DNA from: Theristus sp. LFF4_11
Taxonomy: Eukaryota > Nematoda > Chromadorea > Monhysterida > Xyalidae
Direction of reading: 5' to 3'
Assembly (NCBI GenBank): GCA_030248135.1
Contig: JASANC010001619.1
Location: forward strand, 1 to 64,000
DNA length: 64,000 nucleotides
Under the pieces are notes generated by a model. That model was not told the DNA's origin, did not search any database, and worked only from the letters and a program-made list of their open reading frames with translations. Both the position numbers and the translations under genes were made by a program. Position 1 is the first letter of the stretch, and each line of letters starts with the position of its first letter. Shown piece after piece: positions 1 through 11,378 of this stretch.

Positions 1-1159
1 AATTGACCCGTGCCTACGGCACGGTTAGCTGATAAATACAATTATTTTTGTATGGATTTTGACCTTTTGAACCGTGCCAAAAATGCATTGCATTTTGATT
101 TTAAGCTGCTTTAGTTGTTCCCGTTCAATTTATCAAAAACAATCTTCTGATCAAGAACACAATCTTTACTGCATTCCGTTTTAAAATTAAAAAACAATCT
201 TTTTTAATCGCCAATGGTCAATTGCAATTTCCGTTAAAATGTGTGAAGCGATTTTAAAGTTAATTGAATTGAAACGACAAAACGTAACGTTTTATAATAA
301 TCGTTTTTGAATGTAATTTGTAATTGCAATTTTGAAGTTTTGTTTTTGAAATTGACAGATTTCTAATTAAACCCGGGTGTTGAAAACAAATTTAAAAACC
401 GAAGTTTATAATTTTGCTGTTATGTTTTTACCCGTTCACCCTGCTCTAAGCAAATCCTTTTTTAGAGTGAAAACATAAAAAATGAACAAAAAATATAAAA
501 AAGTGACGTTTAAATAAAAAATACCCATTTTTGTCATGCAGCTTAATTTTTGCGTTTCTGTTTTTACAACACTTTTCTGTTTTCGAAAAAGTTCTCAAGC
601 AATAACTTTTCAACCAAATGATAATGAAAAATAGTGTCTTGAAAGCGAAGTGCAATGTGCACTTGCAATTTCGATGTCGTTTTGCAACCTGATTTTTTAA
701 AACAATTGCAACCATTCTTCACAGTTGGTTTTCTTTTATCTTCGCTTTCGGTCGTCAAGTTTTGAACAGCAACAGTTGCCATTATTTGGCAATCGTATCT
801 AGAGGCGCTGTAGCGGATGACCAAAGAGTATCATGATGACTTCGCAGTGAAGAGTGACTTTTCCGAGAAAAATAATTGTCATTGATATTTAAAAAAATGA
901 GCTTTAGCTTAGCTACCTTAAATAGCAAAAATGAGCGCCAATTCAAATTGCGAAAAAGTGCCACACACACACACACAGACACGACTATTATCTTAGTATT
1001 ATGACTAGCCAATTGACCCGAGCGTATGTGGCTTAATACGTTAATACGGCATTGACTTAGAAAGAAAAAACAGTAACGTTTACTGAATAATAACCCTGAA
1101 GAAAATTTACCTTGTGCTGCCGTGAAGTCGCCTACAAAACAATATTTTTAATGTATTTA

Positions 1160-1725
1160 AATAAATAAAAAATGCGAAGTTTATGATTTTGCTATTTTTA
1201 CCCGTTTACCTACCCTAACCGAAGGCAAGCCTTTTTGTAAGTGAAGTAAAATTGAATAAAAAATATAAAACTAACGTTTTTTTTTCATTTACCCGTTTTA
1301 AAAAGCTAATGCTTTTTTACCCGTTTACCAAAGCCAAGCCTTTTTTGTAAAGTAAAAATGCGAAGTTTATGATTTTGCTATTTTCCCCGTTCACCCTAAC
1401 CTAAGTCAAGCCTTTTTGTATGTGAAGTAAGATTGAATAAAAAACATAAAAATTAACGTTTTTTCAATTACCCCTTTTAAAAAGCTAATGCTTCTTTTAC
1501 CCGTTTGCCTAAGCCAAGCCTTTTTTGCAAAGTAAAAATGCGAAGTTTATGATTTTGCTATTTTTACCCCTTCACCCTAACCTAAGTCAAGCCTTTTTGT
1601 AAGTTAAGTAAGATTGAATAAAAAATATAAAAATTAACGTTTTTTTATTAAAAAATACCCGTTTTAAAAAGCTAATGCTTCTTTTACCCGGTTACCCTAA
1701 CGTAAGCCAAGCCTTTTTTCTAAAG
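1160..1725. repeat. ~182 bp subrepeats inside macrorepeat copy 2
   Basis: The phrase 'aatgcgaagtttatgatttt' followed by 'acccgttcaccctaacc' and 'caagcctttttgtaagt' recurs at about 1169, 1357 and 1536, a period near 180-188 bp. This makes the macrorepeat a higher-order repeat. The same subrepeats appear in copy 3 at 2604, 2786 and 2966. Confidence 0.8.
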
Positions 1726-2594
1726 TGAAAAGGAATAGAAGAAACAAAAAAGTGACGTTTATAATTTTGTTTTGCAGTCATTGCTTCTTTTTACCCGTTT
1801 ACCCCAACATGACCCTAACATTTTGCAAAGTGAAAATGAATGGTAAATACAATTTCGACCCAATTAAAAAACTAACTTTTTTCAGAGACGGTTTTGTTAC
1901 ATCTTTCACAGTCGCTCGTCAAGTTTTGAGCAGCAACAATTGCCAGTTGCCCATCGTGCGTTACGTTGAAATTATCGCGCATAAACCATGGAGTATCAAT
2001 TTGAAAATGAAAAATGGAGTATCAATTTCAATGAAATTACTTGTTTTGAATCCAAAGTGCAACTTGCAAGGCCGATGTCGATGTGCGTTTTGCAATCCGA
2101 TTTTTAAAAACAAAAAAGTTCAAACTTTTTAAAAGACGGTTTTGTTACATCTTTCCCAGTCGATCATCAAGTTTTGATCAGCCACGCTTCCATTTACCTA
2201 TGCTGCGCTGAACTGTCTCTGTTGACCAAAGAGTATCATGATGACTGCAGCTATGAAGAGCGACGTTTTAAGAAAACAATCTCAACTGGCATTAATAAAA
2301 AAATAGGTTAAGGAAATTGAGATTGAGTTTTCTTAAGTAGCAAAAAAGGGCGCCAATTCAAATTGCAAAAAAGTGCCACACACGTACGCACAGACACTTT
2401 GTAAATTTAATAATATAGATGACTAGCCTATTGACCCGAGCGTATGTGGCTTAATCAATGCCAAGCCTTTTTGGTGAAGTGGCATTGACTTAGAAAGAAA
2501 AAAAAGTAACGTTTACTGAATAATAACCCTGATGAAAATTTACCTTGTGCTGCCGTGAAGTCGCCTACAATACAATATTTTTTAATGTATTTAA

Positions 2595-3160
2595 ATAAAT
2601 AAAAAATGCGAAGTTTATGATTTTGCTATTTTTACCCGTTCACCCTAACCGAAGGCAAGCCTTTTTGTAAGTGAAGTAAAATTGAATAAAAAAATATAAA
2701 AACTAACGTTTTTTAATTTACCCGTTTTAAAAAGCTAATGCTTTTTTACCCGTTTACCTAAGCCAAGCCTTTTTTGTAAAGTGAAAATGCGAAGTTTATG
2801 ATTCTGCCATTTTTTACCCGTTCACACTAACCTAAGTCAAGCCTTTTTGTATGTAAAGTAAGATTGAATAAAAAACATAAAAATTAACGTTTTTTACAAT
2901 TACCCGATTTAAAAAGCTAATGCTTCTTTTACCCGTTTACCTAAGCCAAGCCTTTTTTGCAAAGTGAAAATGCGAAGTTAATGATTTTGCTATTTTTACC
3001 CGTTCACCCTAACCTAAGTCAAGCCTTTTTGTAAGTTAAGTAAGATTGAATAAAAAATATAAAAATCAACGTTTTTTCATAAAAAATACCCGTTTTAAAA
3101 AGCTAATGCTTCTTTTACCCGGTGACCCTAACATAAGCCAAGCCTTTTTTGTAAAGTGAA
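2595..3160. repeat. ~182 bp subrepeats inside macrorepeat copy 3
   Basis: This is the counterpart of the subrepeat block in copy 2, with units starting near 2604, 2786 and 2966. Units differ by scattered substitutions and small indels, so the array is old enough to have diverged. Confidence 0.8.
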
Positions 3161-3850
3161 CATGCATAGAAGAAACAAAAAAGTGACGTTTATAATTTTG
3201 TTTTGCAGTTTTGGTTCTTTTTACCCGTTCACCCCAACATGACCCAAACATGTTGCAAAGTGAAAATGAATGGTAAATACCATTTCGACCCAATTAAAAA
3301 ACTAACTTTTTTCAGAGACAGTTTTGTTACATCTTTCGCAGTCGCTCGTCAAGTTTTGAGCAGCAAAAATTGCCAGTTGCCCATCGTGCGTTACGTTGAA
3401 ATTATCGCTCATAACCACGGAGTATCAATTTGAAAATGAAACATGGAGTATCAATTTCAATGAAATTTACTTGTTTTGAACCCAAAGTGCAACTTGCAAT
3501 GCCGATGTCGATGTGCGTTTTGCAACCCGATTTTTAAAAACAAAAAAGTTCAAACTTTTTTCAAAGACGGTTTTGTTACATCTTTCCCAGTCGATCATCA
3601 AGTTTTGATCAGCCACGCTTCCATTTACCTATGCTGCGCTGAACTGTCTCTGTTGACCAAAGAGTATCATGATGACTTCAGCTATGAAGAGCGACGTTTT
3701 GACAAAACAATATCAACTGGCATTGATAAAAATAGGTTAAGGAAATTGTGATGGAGTTTTCTTAAATAGCAAAAATGAGCGCCAATTCAAATTGCAAAAA
3801 AATGGCACGCACACACAAATTGCATTTTTAGTATAATAGATAACACTAGC

Positions 3851-4286
3851 TGAATATCCGGTTCGCAAAAAGAGACGCGCCTTTTTTTCTCTCCTAACGG
3901 GACATGAAGTGGCGTTCTGAGATAAAGCCTTTTGTGTGTACAGTTGTTGTTGTTGTTGCGTCGCGTAAGCTGAGATAGCCGCCCACGAAAGAGAGAGGCG
4001 GGCTTCATGAGAAGATTCCGTTATCTTGTGATTTTTGGCATTCTTTAAAAAAAGGATGTAGCTTGGTGTGATTTGTTCGTCTCGAAATATCGTTGTAAAA
4101 TGTTGGTTTTGATGGAGTCTGTTGTACGAGAGGAAAAATGCTGTCATGAAATAATTTTGCTAACTTGTTGAATCGTACGTACATTTTGATTTTTTCCAAT
4201 AAAGATACTGGATGAGGACAAATCGGAATCTCAAGTAATTAGAAAAAGAACTAGTAGCGATCAAATCAAATCTAGTTTTTTCTACA
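3851..4286 (+). repeat. 5' LTR of the BEL/Pao element (436 bp)
   Basis: It starts 'tgaatatccgg' and ends 'ttttttctaca'. It is almost identical to 11379-11813, with a T/C difference near 4103, a T/G difference near 4121 and seven versus six A near 4047. An AATAAA polyadenylation signal lies at 4198-4203 (the 3' LTR equivalent is 11725-11730). Confidence 0.95.
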
Positions 4287-4304
4287 TGGCGACAACGGCT
4301 AAAG
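4287..4304 (+). other. Putative tRNA primer-binding site
   Basis: The bases right after the 5' LTR read 'tggcgacaacggctaaag'. They begin with TGG, the complement of a tRNA CCA end, at zero spacing from the LTR. The 'tggcgac' start resembles primer sites of other BEL/Pao elements. The exact tRNA is not assigned. Confidence 0.7.
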
Positions 4305-4630
4305 CGAACTTGTGTCCTCATGCCAGTTGCGGCGCGCGGCGCTAATTTTTGGCTGCTTGTGCTTTTGTTGTTGTTCGTTGTTGCGTCTCTCGTATTGCTA
4401 TTCATGTGCGTGCTCATCTTTACTGCGCGTGCTTGTACTGTTCACTGTTAAGCTTGGTATTAGCGTCTCTGCCTGGTCACGTCTATTGGACTTGACCTTT
4501 TGTTGGCTGTTTGTTTATCCTGTTCCCGTGTGTGCCCTCTGTCTGGCGACACACACTTTGGTGGCTGGTGAGCATTACCACGTCTGACAGTGGTTGCGTC
4601 ATATCTTTGTGTTAGTGTACATCCACCAAT

Positions 4631-7600
4631 ATGTCCGGACGGATCAGACAGTCTAATGCGCCGTTGCTTAATCGGCTGCAACAGTTGTTGGATGATCCAG
4701 TGGAAACGCTGGAAATCGATGAAACGCAGTCACTGAGTGAGCAACAAAGGGCGGTGAGAGGTGCTAAGGCGAATACAGTGAAAGCGAAAGAAGCGTTAGA
4801 GCGAGTGACCAACAGTTTGAAAGTCAACAACGAGAAGTGGGAGAAGATCTTGGATAGCATGACGGATGAGCAGTTGCGTGCAGCGGAAGAGCCGCTGTAT
4901 GAACAGAGAGTGCTGGGGGCTGGTGGTGTCAATGAACAGATTTTGAAGGCTGAAGACTACTTGTGTGAGTTGGCCGCTATGTTGTCTGACCTTGGTGACT
5001 TGGAAGTGCAGCTCAGAGAGAAGGAGCGCAGTGCACAGTCACGGGTGAGTCAGGCGGTTGACGCGAATCACAGTGGCGGTGGTGAACAGCCTGTCAGGAC
5101 ACTGCCTAAGTTGCCGCCAATTCAGTTGCCCAACTTTGAGGGTGACGTCCGTCAGTGGCACACGTTTTGGGAGGTTTTCAAGTTGATTCATGATGAACCG
5201 TCCATGCAGCCAGTGCACAAATTCCAACAGCTCTTATCTGTGGTGAAGGGAACAGCAGCTCGTGCCATTGAGGGTATCTCGATTTCTGCGGATAACTACC
5301 AGAAGGCGGTGGATATTCTGCAGGAGCGGTTCGGCAACAAGCAAGTCATTGCCGAAACGTTGTATTCTCGTTTGCTGACCGTGGATGCAAGTGGGGCAGG
5401 ACTGCCTGAGGTGACAAAGGTGCTGTCAGAAATTGAAGCTATTTTGCGACAATTGGAAGCGTTGGGTCACAGTATTGATCACCCGAGTTTGGCGTTGCAA
5501 ATTCAGGGCAAGTTCCCAAAAGGTGCATTGCTTGAAATCACGAAAAGCAAAGAAACTGCTGGTCCGTGGACAGTGCGTGAATTAATCAAAGCATTGTGGA
5601 AGTATGTTGAAGTTCGTGAGGCAGCGAATCGTCTCAATGCACAGTTGAACACGAACTCTCAGCAGAAGAAAGACAGCGCAAAGTATACGCAGCACAAGCA
5701 AGAAGCGAGATCGACCACTGAAGCGTTAGTTTCCTCGGTACATCAGACACAGAAAAAGCCGAATGGCAAGTTTGGCCGCCATGGTGATCGGTCAGGCCGG
5801 TCAGGTCAAGTCAAACAGCAATGGGTCACGGCGCAAAGTGCCAAGAAAAGTAGTTCGTTGAAGTGTTTCTTGTGCGACGGTCCGCACATGGCGGACAAAT
5901 GTGACACGTTTTCGAACGTGAATGACCGACGTTATCGAGCGCAAGGACGCCGTCTTTGTTTTTGTTGTCTCCAATCGGATCACGTTGCAAAAAATTGTCC
6001 TCAGGCGGACAGAAAATGCAGTGGATGTGGTCAAAGTCGGCACCACATTGCATTATGTTGGAAACGCAACGAGAAATCGAAGACACAGAGCTCGAACGGT
6101 CAACCGTCTTCAACGTCGGTGCATTGTGCTCCGAGTGATGAGACGGACATTGACAGCGACAGCGGTGAAAAGGTTGTCGCTGCGTCGAGTCCCGTCGAGA
6201 CGGCGACTCACGTGAGTGCGTTGTTGATGACCGCTCATACGGAATGTTATTCAGATGTAGCTAAAAGTGATGGTGCTCAAGTCGACATTTTATTTGACAC
6301 TGGGTCCCAAAAGAGTTACATTCTGAAAAACGTCGCACGAAATTTGAGGCTGAAGCCAGTTCGCAGTGAAGTGCTGACAGTCTCTACGTTTGCGTCCAAA
6401 AAGCCGCAGTCGATACCGACTGATGTTGTGGAGGTATGCGTTCGACTGGCGGATGGTTCGCGTTTTCCGATGGTTGTTAATACGGTGCCGCATATCACTA
6501 CGGCACAGAAACGACGTCCGTTGTCAAAAGCTGACGCGGATTTTCTGAAGCGCAACAAAAGTTTGGAGTTGGCTGATGTCCAAGTGAAGACACCGTCGGA
6601 TTATCAACCGTCACTGTTGATTGGTCTGGACTACTTTTGGCAATTTGTGGAGCCGACAAAGACAAAAATGCCTTCGGGTTTGTTTCTGTTGAAGTCAAAG
6701 CTGGGTCTGATTGTGGCCGGAGCTGTCACGAAACCAGACGATCCGTCCGAAAAGTATGCAGCGTCAGTTTCGACTGCAGTCAATCAGTGTGTTACACAAA
6801 TGTTGATGAATACGCTGGTTGATCCGGTGTTGTCCGAGCCGAATTCTGAGGACTTTTGGTGCTTGGAACACATTGGTATCACTGATGACGCAGAGTCAAA
6901 GGACGACGATTTGGCGGTGGCTGATTTTGAGGCCAATGTCCGCTACGAAGACGGTCGGTATTCAGTACGGTTTCCATGGAAGCCGGTTCGACCTGTGGAC
7001 GTGCTGCCGAACAATCTCGGGTATTGCACGGCGTTGTTGCAGTCAACGATTCGCAAGTTGAGAAACGATGGACTGTTACAACAATATCATGCCATTTTCC
7101 AGGAACAGTTGAAGTTGGGAATCATTGAAGAGGCTGATCAGTGGAATCCTACGGGACCGAGGGTTCACTATCTACCTCATCATGCGGTAGTGACACCGCA
7201 AAAGGACACGACCAAAGTGCGCGTGGTGTTCAATGCGTCTGCCAAAACGCGAACAGCGTATAAATCGTTGAACGAATTGATGTACAAGGGTCCTGACTTG
7301 ACACCGCAGTTGGCTGGTGTGTTGTTGCGTCTCCGCATGAAGCCAGTGGTCATCATGGCGGACATCGCGAAAGCGTTCCTGCAAATTGGATTGGATCCCC
7401 TTGACAGGGACACGTGTCGATTTTTGTGGATCGCGGATCCAGACAATCCGCTCGGAATTTGCGACAAAGACAATTTCAAGGTCTATCGGTTCTGTCGCAT
7501 TCCATTTGGGGTGGTGGCCAGTCCAGCATTGTTGAATCTGACTGTGCGTCATCACTTGGACAAACAAGGAACTGCCAGTGCGAAACTGATCGCCGACAAC

Positions 7601-10600
7601 ATGTATGTCGACAATCTGGTGGTTGCAGTGGAAACGGAGGACGATGCGATTCAGTTGTACGAAGAGGCGAAGCAGTTGTTCAACGCCGCGTCTATGAATT
7701 TGCGTGAATGGCAAGTGAATTCGGAAACTGTGATGCAGTCAATCCGTGAAGCTGATCGCATGACTCCAAAGGAGACAACCAAAATTTTGGGCGTTGTCTG
7801 GGATATCAAGTCTGACCAGTTGATGATCGACGGTGTGCAAAAAATCCAAGAAGACGTGTCGACAAAACGGGAGATTTTGCACTCAATGGCATGCATTTTC
7901 GACCCGTTGGGGTTCCTGACACCAGTCATGCTAGCCAGCAAAATGTTCTATCAGGAACTGTGGAAGATGAATTTCGGTTGGGACGATGAATTGCCGCAAG
8001 AATTGCAAATGCGGTGGTCTTGGATCATGACGAAAGTGAAAGAAATTGTCCAGTTGAAGATTCCGCGCTATTTGGGCGTACCGTTCAACCTGGAAACTAT
8101 GGAGCTGCATGCGTTTGTAGACGCCTCTGGAGGTGCCTATGCAGCTGCAGTGTATATTCGTGGCCAACTGGAGACCGGCGCAATGGCGCAATTGGTCTAT
8201 GCTAAAAGTCGTTTGGCACCGGTCGCACAGAAACTATCGTTGCCAAGACTGGAATTGACGGGGTTGATCATTGGTTCGCGAGCTGTGAAATTTGTGCGTG
8301 GACAACTTCAATGTCCGGAACTCTCGACATACGTTTGGTCGGACAGCCAGTGCTGTTTGCAGTGGTTGACGACGTCGAAGAAGTTGCACGTGTTCGTGAA
8401 CAATCGGGTGAAGGAACTGCGAGAGTGTACTAACATGACGTTTCGGTACGTGCCCACCAAGGACAATCCCGCGGATCTGGCTACGAGGGGCTGCACGCCC
8501 ATGGAACTGGAGGCGAACAGCCAGTGGTGGCACGGTCCATCATGGTTGTCGTTGGACTCGAGTCACTGGCCTACCAGTGATGTTCAAGAAATCACGCCTG
8601 AAGTGATGAAACAAGTGAACAAGGAGTGTCGTGGTGAGCCACAAACGGAAGAAACGGTGGCAACAGTTGTCAAAACTGACAGTTCTGAAAGTTGGATGAA
8701 CATGGAAAGACAGTCGTCGGTGAACAAACTGCTACGTACCGCAGTGCACTGTCTCCGTTTCATCAAAATGAAAGTGTGGAACAAGTTGAGCAGTGCAACA
8801 AAGCAGAAACATCATCGAATGGGTGAATTGTTTGGACCAATTGGAGAACAGTCTGCGATATCGGCTGGTGAAATGAATTGTGCCGAAACGGTTGCTGTCA
8901 AAGTTGCGCAGCAAGGCGCATTCGCAGACGTGTTCAGGGCCATTGCCACTGGTCGACAACACGATTTGGTGACAACTTTGAATCTGCAAGTTGACAAACA
9001 AGGACTTTTGGTCGCACCAGGTCGGATCGCTAAGTCGGATTTGCCAGAGAGTGCAAAGTGTCCGATTTTGTTGCCGAAACAATCGTGGTTGACGCGGTTG
9101 ATCGTACAAGACGTACACGAGAAAAATCTTCATTGCGGTGAAAAGCAAACGCTCAACGACATTCGAATGAAATATTGGATTCCGTCAGGCAGACAAACAG
9201 TGAAAAGGATATTGAACAACTGTGTGGTCTGTCGCAAAGTGAACGGTGGTCCGTTTCGTCTACCTGATATGCCGCAGTTGCCAGACGAACGGGTCAAACG
9301 CATGAAGCCATTTCAGTACACTGGTATTGACTTCGCTGGTCCGCTGTACGTGAAAGTTGGCAGTGAACAACGGAAAGCGTGGATTTGTTTGTTCACGTGT
9401 CTGAGTGTGCGCGCTGTGCACTTGGAACTGGTTTCGGAATTGTCGGCCAAACGGTTCATTGACAGTCTACGACGGTTCATAGCCCGTCGAGGACAACCTG
9501 AAATGATAGTCAGCGATAATGCTGCGACTTTCAAGCTGGCTGACAAAGTGTTGCAGAAAGCGTGGAACACGGTGATCTCGGAACCAGATGTGCTGAACTA
9601 TTGTTCGGAGAAACGTATCGAATGGCGCTACATCACGGAATTTGCTCCGTGGCAAGGCGGTTTCTACGAACGATTGGTTGGCATTACCAAGAAGGCGCTG
9701 AAGAAAGCCGTGGGTGGAAAGTTGTTGGATTTCGAAACCGTGATGACAGTTTTGCACGAAGTGGAAGCGGTAGTTAATGCAAGGCCGCTCACGACAGTCT
9801 CCGCAGACATTCATTCACGAGAAGTGTTGCGACCGATTGATCTACTGGGCAATATCGGTGAAATTGGAACGCCGGCACTGGCCGACGATCATGCGGATGA
9901 CGATTGGTTGCCAAAGTTGGACTCAACCGAGAAAATGGTGCAGTACGTGCAAAGCAGTCAAAAGTATTTGGATCGATTTTGGGAATGTTGGCACCAAGAA
10001 TACTTGCTCAGTCTCAAAGAGAAACAACAGTCGTCTCACAAGAATCCCCGAGTGGCAATTGATCGAGAACCAGAAGTTGGTGAAGCCATTTTGTTGAAAG
10101 AAGAGAACGTCAAACGTGGCAATTGGAAATTGGCCCGGGTGACGAAAGTGAAATGCAGTTCTGATGGTGCAGTCCGATCTGCCGAAGTGAAACTGGCTGA
10201 CGGTGCATGTTTGACTCGTCCGATCAATTACATGTATCCACTTGAAGTCGGCCGGGAGAGTCTTCCTACGTCGGAAGAAAGCGAGACGAAATCTGATTCT
10301 GAAACGAAGCAAAGCGGTGCCAATGAATCCAAAAGTGAAGAAGCCGCTAGCAGCAGCAGTTCGAATCGTCGTCAGACGAGGTCGATGACGAGGTCGAAGT
10401 TGCTAGGACTGACAGTACTGACATTGTTCTGTGTGATTGTTGCGGGCAAGGAATGTCCGACGATTGGTGGAAACAGAACGATGCTGCGACCACTGGAATC
10501 ACAGAAGTGTGTCAGTAAAGGCACTGTAGTGTATCGAATGCGCAATGAACAGTTGTGCTGGAAGGAAAAAGAGTGCCGTGATGGTCATTTGGATGGAAAT

Positions 10601-11212
10601 GGTTTGTGTGGCAAACGTTGCTCTTGTCCGGATTGGGCCAGTGGATGCTCGTTTTACGATGGACCGGAACCGGAATCAACGGGATCAGTCAGTGACGTGT
10701 TGAAAGGTGCAGCACCGAATGTCTGCTCGTTTGAACCCGATGAAAACTGCAACGCGGAAGCCACGCATAGTAAATTCAGCCAGATTGAGCTGATGAACGG
10801 CACTAAAGTCTACGTGCGTCATTTGGAAATCAGAGAGAAACAAGTGACACCGGACGAGTATGATTGTGTGGGAACCGATACCAGGACAGTGGGTACCCCG
10901 CCATTTTGTGAACTGCACCACTGCGCGCAGTCTGCGAAAAAGTTGTGCTACTATAAGCAGAACGACGCAAACTACTTCGTGAATGAAGATGGCGAGCTCC
11001 CAGTGAGAGCTTGGGGATCGGTACCAGTGACGTTTTACGGGCCGAAGTCAGTGGATCCGTTGCATGCAGGATGCGAACAGTGTACCTTGAGGTGCAAAAA
11101 GGGTGGAGTCGAAATTCAGATGCAAAAGGGTGTGGGTATGGTTGAGGTGTGTGCGAAACCGTACTGCTACAAGATCAGTCATATCAAAGCCCTAGTGCTA
11201 ATGCATTTTTAA
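4631..11212 (+). CDS. BEL/Pao Gag-Pol polyprotein with Env-like C-terminus (2193 aa)
   Basis: One open frame encodes all element functions. By residue: a Gag region with a BEL-type block near 160-240; zinc knuckles from about 411 (C-x2-C-x4-H-x4-C) plus a second cysteine cluster near 455-480; aspartic protease motif FDTGS near 552; RT with VVFNAS (about 865), ADIAKAF (about 910) and YVDN (about 992); RNase H with FVDASGG (about 1161); integrase zinc finger (about 1495-1535); integrase core with GIDFAGP, SDNAATF and a downstream YERL Glu (about 1565-1680); an integrase C-terminal domain near 1810-1867. From about 1922 a hydrophobic stretch is followed by a Cys-rich segment ending at 2193 that resembles Env-like glycoproteins of nematode BEL/Pao elements (phlebovirus-type relatives are known). 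That segment looks C-terminally shortened, with no terminal membrane anchor. The RT box has Asn at the second Asp of the usual YxDD. There are no internal stops. Confidence 0.92.
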   Translation: MSGRIRQSNAPLLNRLQQLLDDPVETLEIDETQSLSEQQRAVRGAKANTVKAKEALERVTNSLKVNNEKWEKILDSMTDEQLRAAEEPLYEQRVLGAGGVNEQILKAEDYLCELAAMLSDLGDLEVQLREKERSAQSRVSQAVDANHSGGGEQPVRTLPKLPPIQLPNFEGDVRQWHTFWEVFKLIHDEPSMQPVHKFQQLLSVVKGTAARAIEGISISADNYQKAVDILQERFGNKQVIAETLYSRLLTVDASGAGLPEVTKVLSEIEAILRQLEALGHSIDHPSLALQIQGKFPKGALLEITKSKETAGPWTVRELIKALWKYVEVREAANRLNAQLNTNSQQKKDSAKYTQHKQEARSTTEALVSSVHQTQKKPNGKFGRHGDRSGRSGQVKQQWVTAQSAKKSSSLKCFLCDGPHMADKCDTFSNVNDRRYRAQGRRLCFCCLQSDHVAKNCPQADRKCSGCGQSRHHIALCWKRNEKSKTQSSNGQPSSTSVHCAPSDETDIDSDSGEKVVAASSPVETATHVSALLMTAHTECYSDVAKSDGAQVDILFDTGSQKSYILKNVARNLRLKPVRSEVLTVSTFASKKPQSIPTDVVEVCVRLADGSRFPMVVNTVPHITTAQKRRPLSKADADFLKRNKSLELADVQVKTPSDYQPSLLIGLDYFWQFVEPTKTKMPSGLFLLKSKLGLIVAGAVTKPDDPSEKYAASVSTAVNQCVTQMLMNTLVDPVLSEPNSEDFWCLEHIGITDDAESKDDDLAVADFEANVRYEDGRYSVRFPWKPVRPVDVLPNNLGYCTALLQSTIRKLRNDGLLQQYHAIFQEQLKLGIIEEADQWNPTGPRVHYLPHHAVVTPQKDTTKVRVVFNASAKTRTAYKSLNELMYKGPDLTPQLAGVLLRLRMKPVVIMADIAKAFLQIGLDPLDRDTCRFLWIADPDNPLGICDKDNFKVYRFCRIPFGVVASPALLNLTVRHHLDKQGTASAKLIADNMYVDNLVVAVETEDDAIQLYEEAKQLFNAASMNLREWQVNSETVMQSIREADRMTPKETTKILGVVWDIKSDQLMIDGVQKIQEDVSTKREILHSMACIFDPLGFLTPVMLASKMFYQELWKMNFGWDDELPQELQMRWSWIMTKVKEIVQLKIPRYLGVPFNLETMELHAFVDASGGAYAAAVYIRGQLETGAMAQLVYAKSRLAPVAQKLSLPRLELTGLIIGSRAVKFVRGQLQCPELSTYVWSDSQCCLQWLTTSKKLHVFVNNRVKELRECTNMTFRYVPTKDNPADLATRGCTPMELEANSQWWHGPSWLSLDSSHWPTSDVQEITPEVMKQVNKECRGEPQTEETVATVVKTDSSESWMNMERQSSVNKLLRTAVHCLRFIKMKVWNKLSSATKQKHHRMGELFGPIGEQSAISAGEMNCAETVAVKVAQQGAFADVFRAIATGRQHDLVTTLNLQVDKQGLLVAPGRIAKSDLPESAKCPILLPKQSWLTRLIVQDVHEKNLHCGEKQTLNDIRMKYWIPSGRQTVKRILNNCVVCRKVNGGPFRLPDMPQLPDERVKRMKPFQYTGIDFAGPLYVKVGSEQRKAWICLFTCLSVRAVHLELVSELSAKRFIDSLRRFIARRGQPEMIVSDNAATFKLADKVLQKAWNTVISEPDVLNYCSEKRIEWRYITEFAPWQGGFYERLVGITKKALKKAVGGKLLDFETVMTVLHEVEAVVNARPLTTVSADIHSREVLRPIDLLGNIGEIGTPALADDHADDDWLPKLDSTEKMVQYVQSSQKYLDRFWECWHQEYLLSLKEKQQSSHKNPRVAIDREPEVGEAILLKEENVKRGNWKLARVTKVKCSSDGAVRSAEVKLADGACLTRPINYMYPLEVGRESLPTSEESETKSDSETKQSGANESKSEEAASSSSSNRRQTRSMTRSKLLGLTVLTLFCVIVAGKECPTIGGNRTMLRPLESQKCVSKGTVVYRMRNEQLCWKEKECRDGHLDGNGLCGKRCSCPDWASGCSFYDGPEPESTGSVSDVLKGAAPNVCSFEPDENCNAEATHSKFSQIELMNGTKVYVRHLEIREKQVTPDEYDCVGTDTRTVGTPPFCELHHCAQSAKKLCYYKQNDANYFVNEDGELPVRAWGSVPVTFYGPKSVDPLHAGCEQCTLRCKKGGVEIQMQKGVGMVEVCAKPYCYKISHIKALVLMHF

Positions 11213-11378
11213 TTCCTTAGTCGAACACTTTTCTGGTGGGAGTGTCGCTAATTGCATAGCGATTTTCCAAGCACTTATTTGTTTGTGTGTCTGTTTTCGT
11301 AATTTCCAATTATTATGTGATTCATAATTTTTGTAACGCGTGCGTCTTTTTGTAAGTCAGTGCCAGACACGAGTCTGT
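11213..11378 (+). other. BEL/Pao 3' untranslated internal region
   Basis: This is non-coding sequence between the polyprotein stop and the 3' LTR. The bases before the LTR ('gacacgagtctgt') are not a polypurine tract, which is unusual for an element that should prime plus-strand synthesis there. A purine-rich patch ('ggtgggagtg') lies near 11235. Confidence 0.6.

Larger units (their letters stand above)
1..3850. repeat. ~1.4 kb tandem macrorepeat, about 2.7 copies
   Basis: Three head-to-tail copies are visible: 1-1012 (partial), 1013-2428 and 2429-3850. Landmarks recur about 1415 bp apart: 'attgacccgagcgtatgtgg' at about 1014 and 2431; 'agtatcatgatgac' at 827, 2228 and 3662; 'gagcgccaattcaaattgc' near 930, 2350 and 3778, each followed by a CA-rich tract. 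The third copy is interrupted by the BEL 5' LTR at 3851. The short open frames inside (1725-2132, 3203-3433) are copies of each other and look incidental. The sequence is AT-rich and I see no conserved protein in it. Confidence 0.85.

Noticed and set aside
1725..2132. 135-codon plus-strand frame in the macrorepeat
   Set aside because: Its counterpart in the next copy (3203-3433) is broken and the peptide resembles nothing known; the composition follows the AT-rich repeat.
3851..4286. TIR-type DNA transposon ends
   Set aside because: The two copies are in direct, not inverted, orientation and flank a gag-pol ORF, so they are LTRs.
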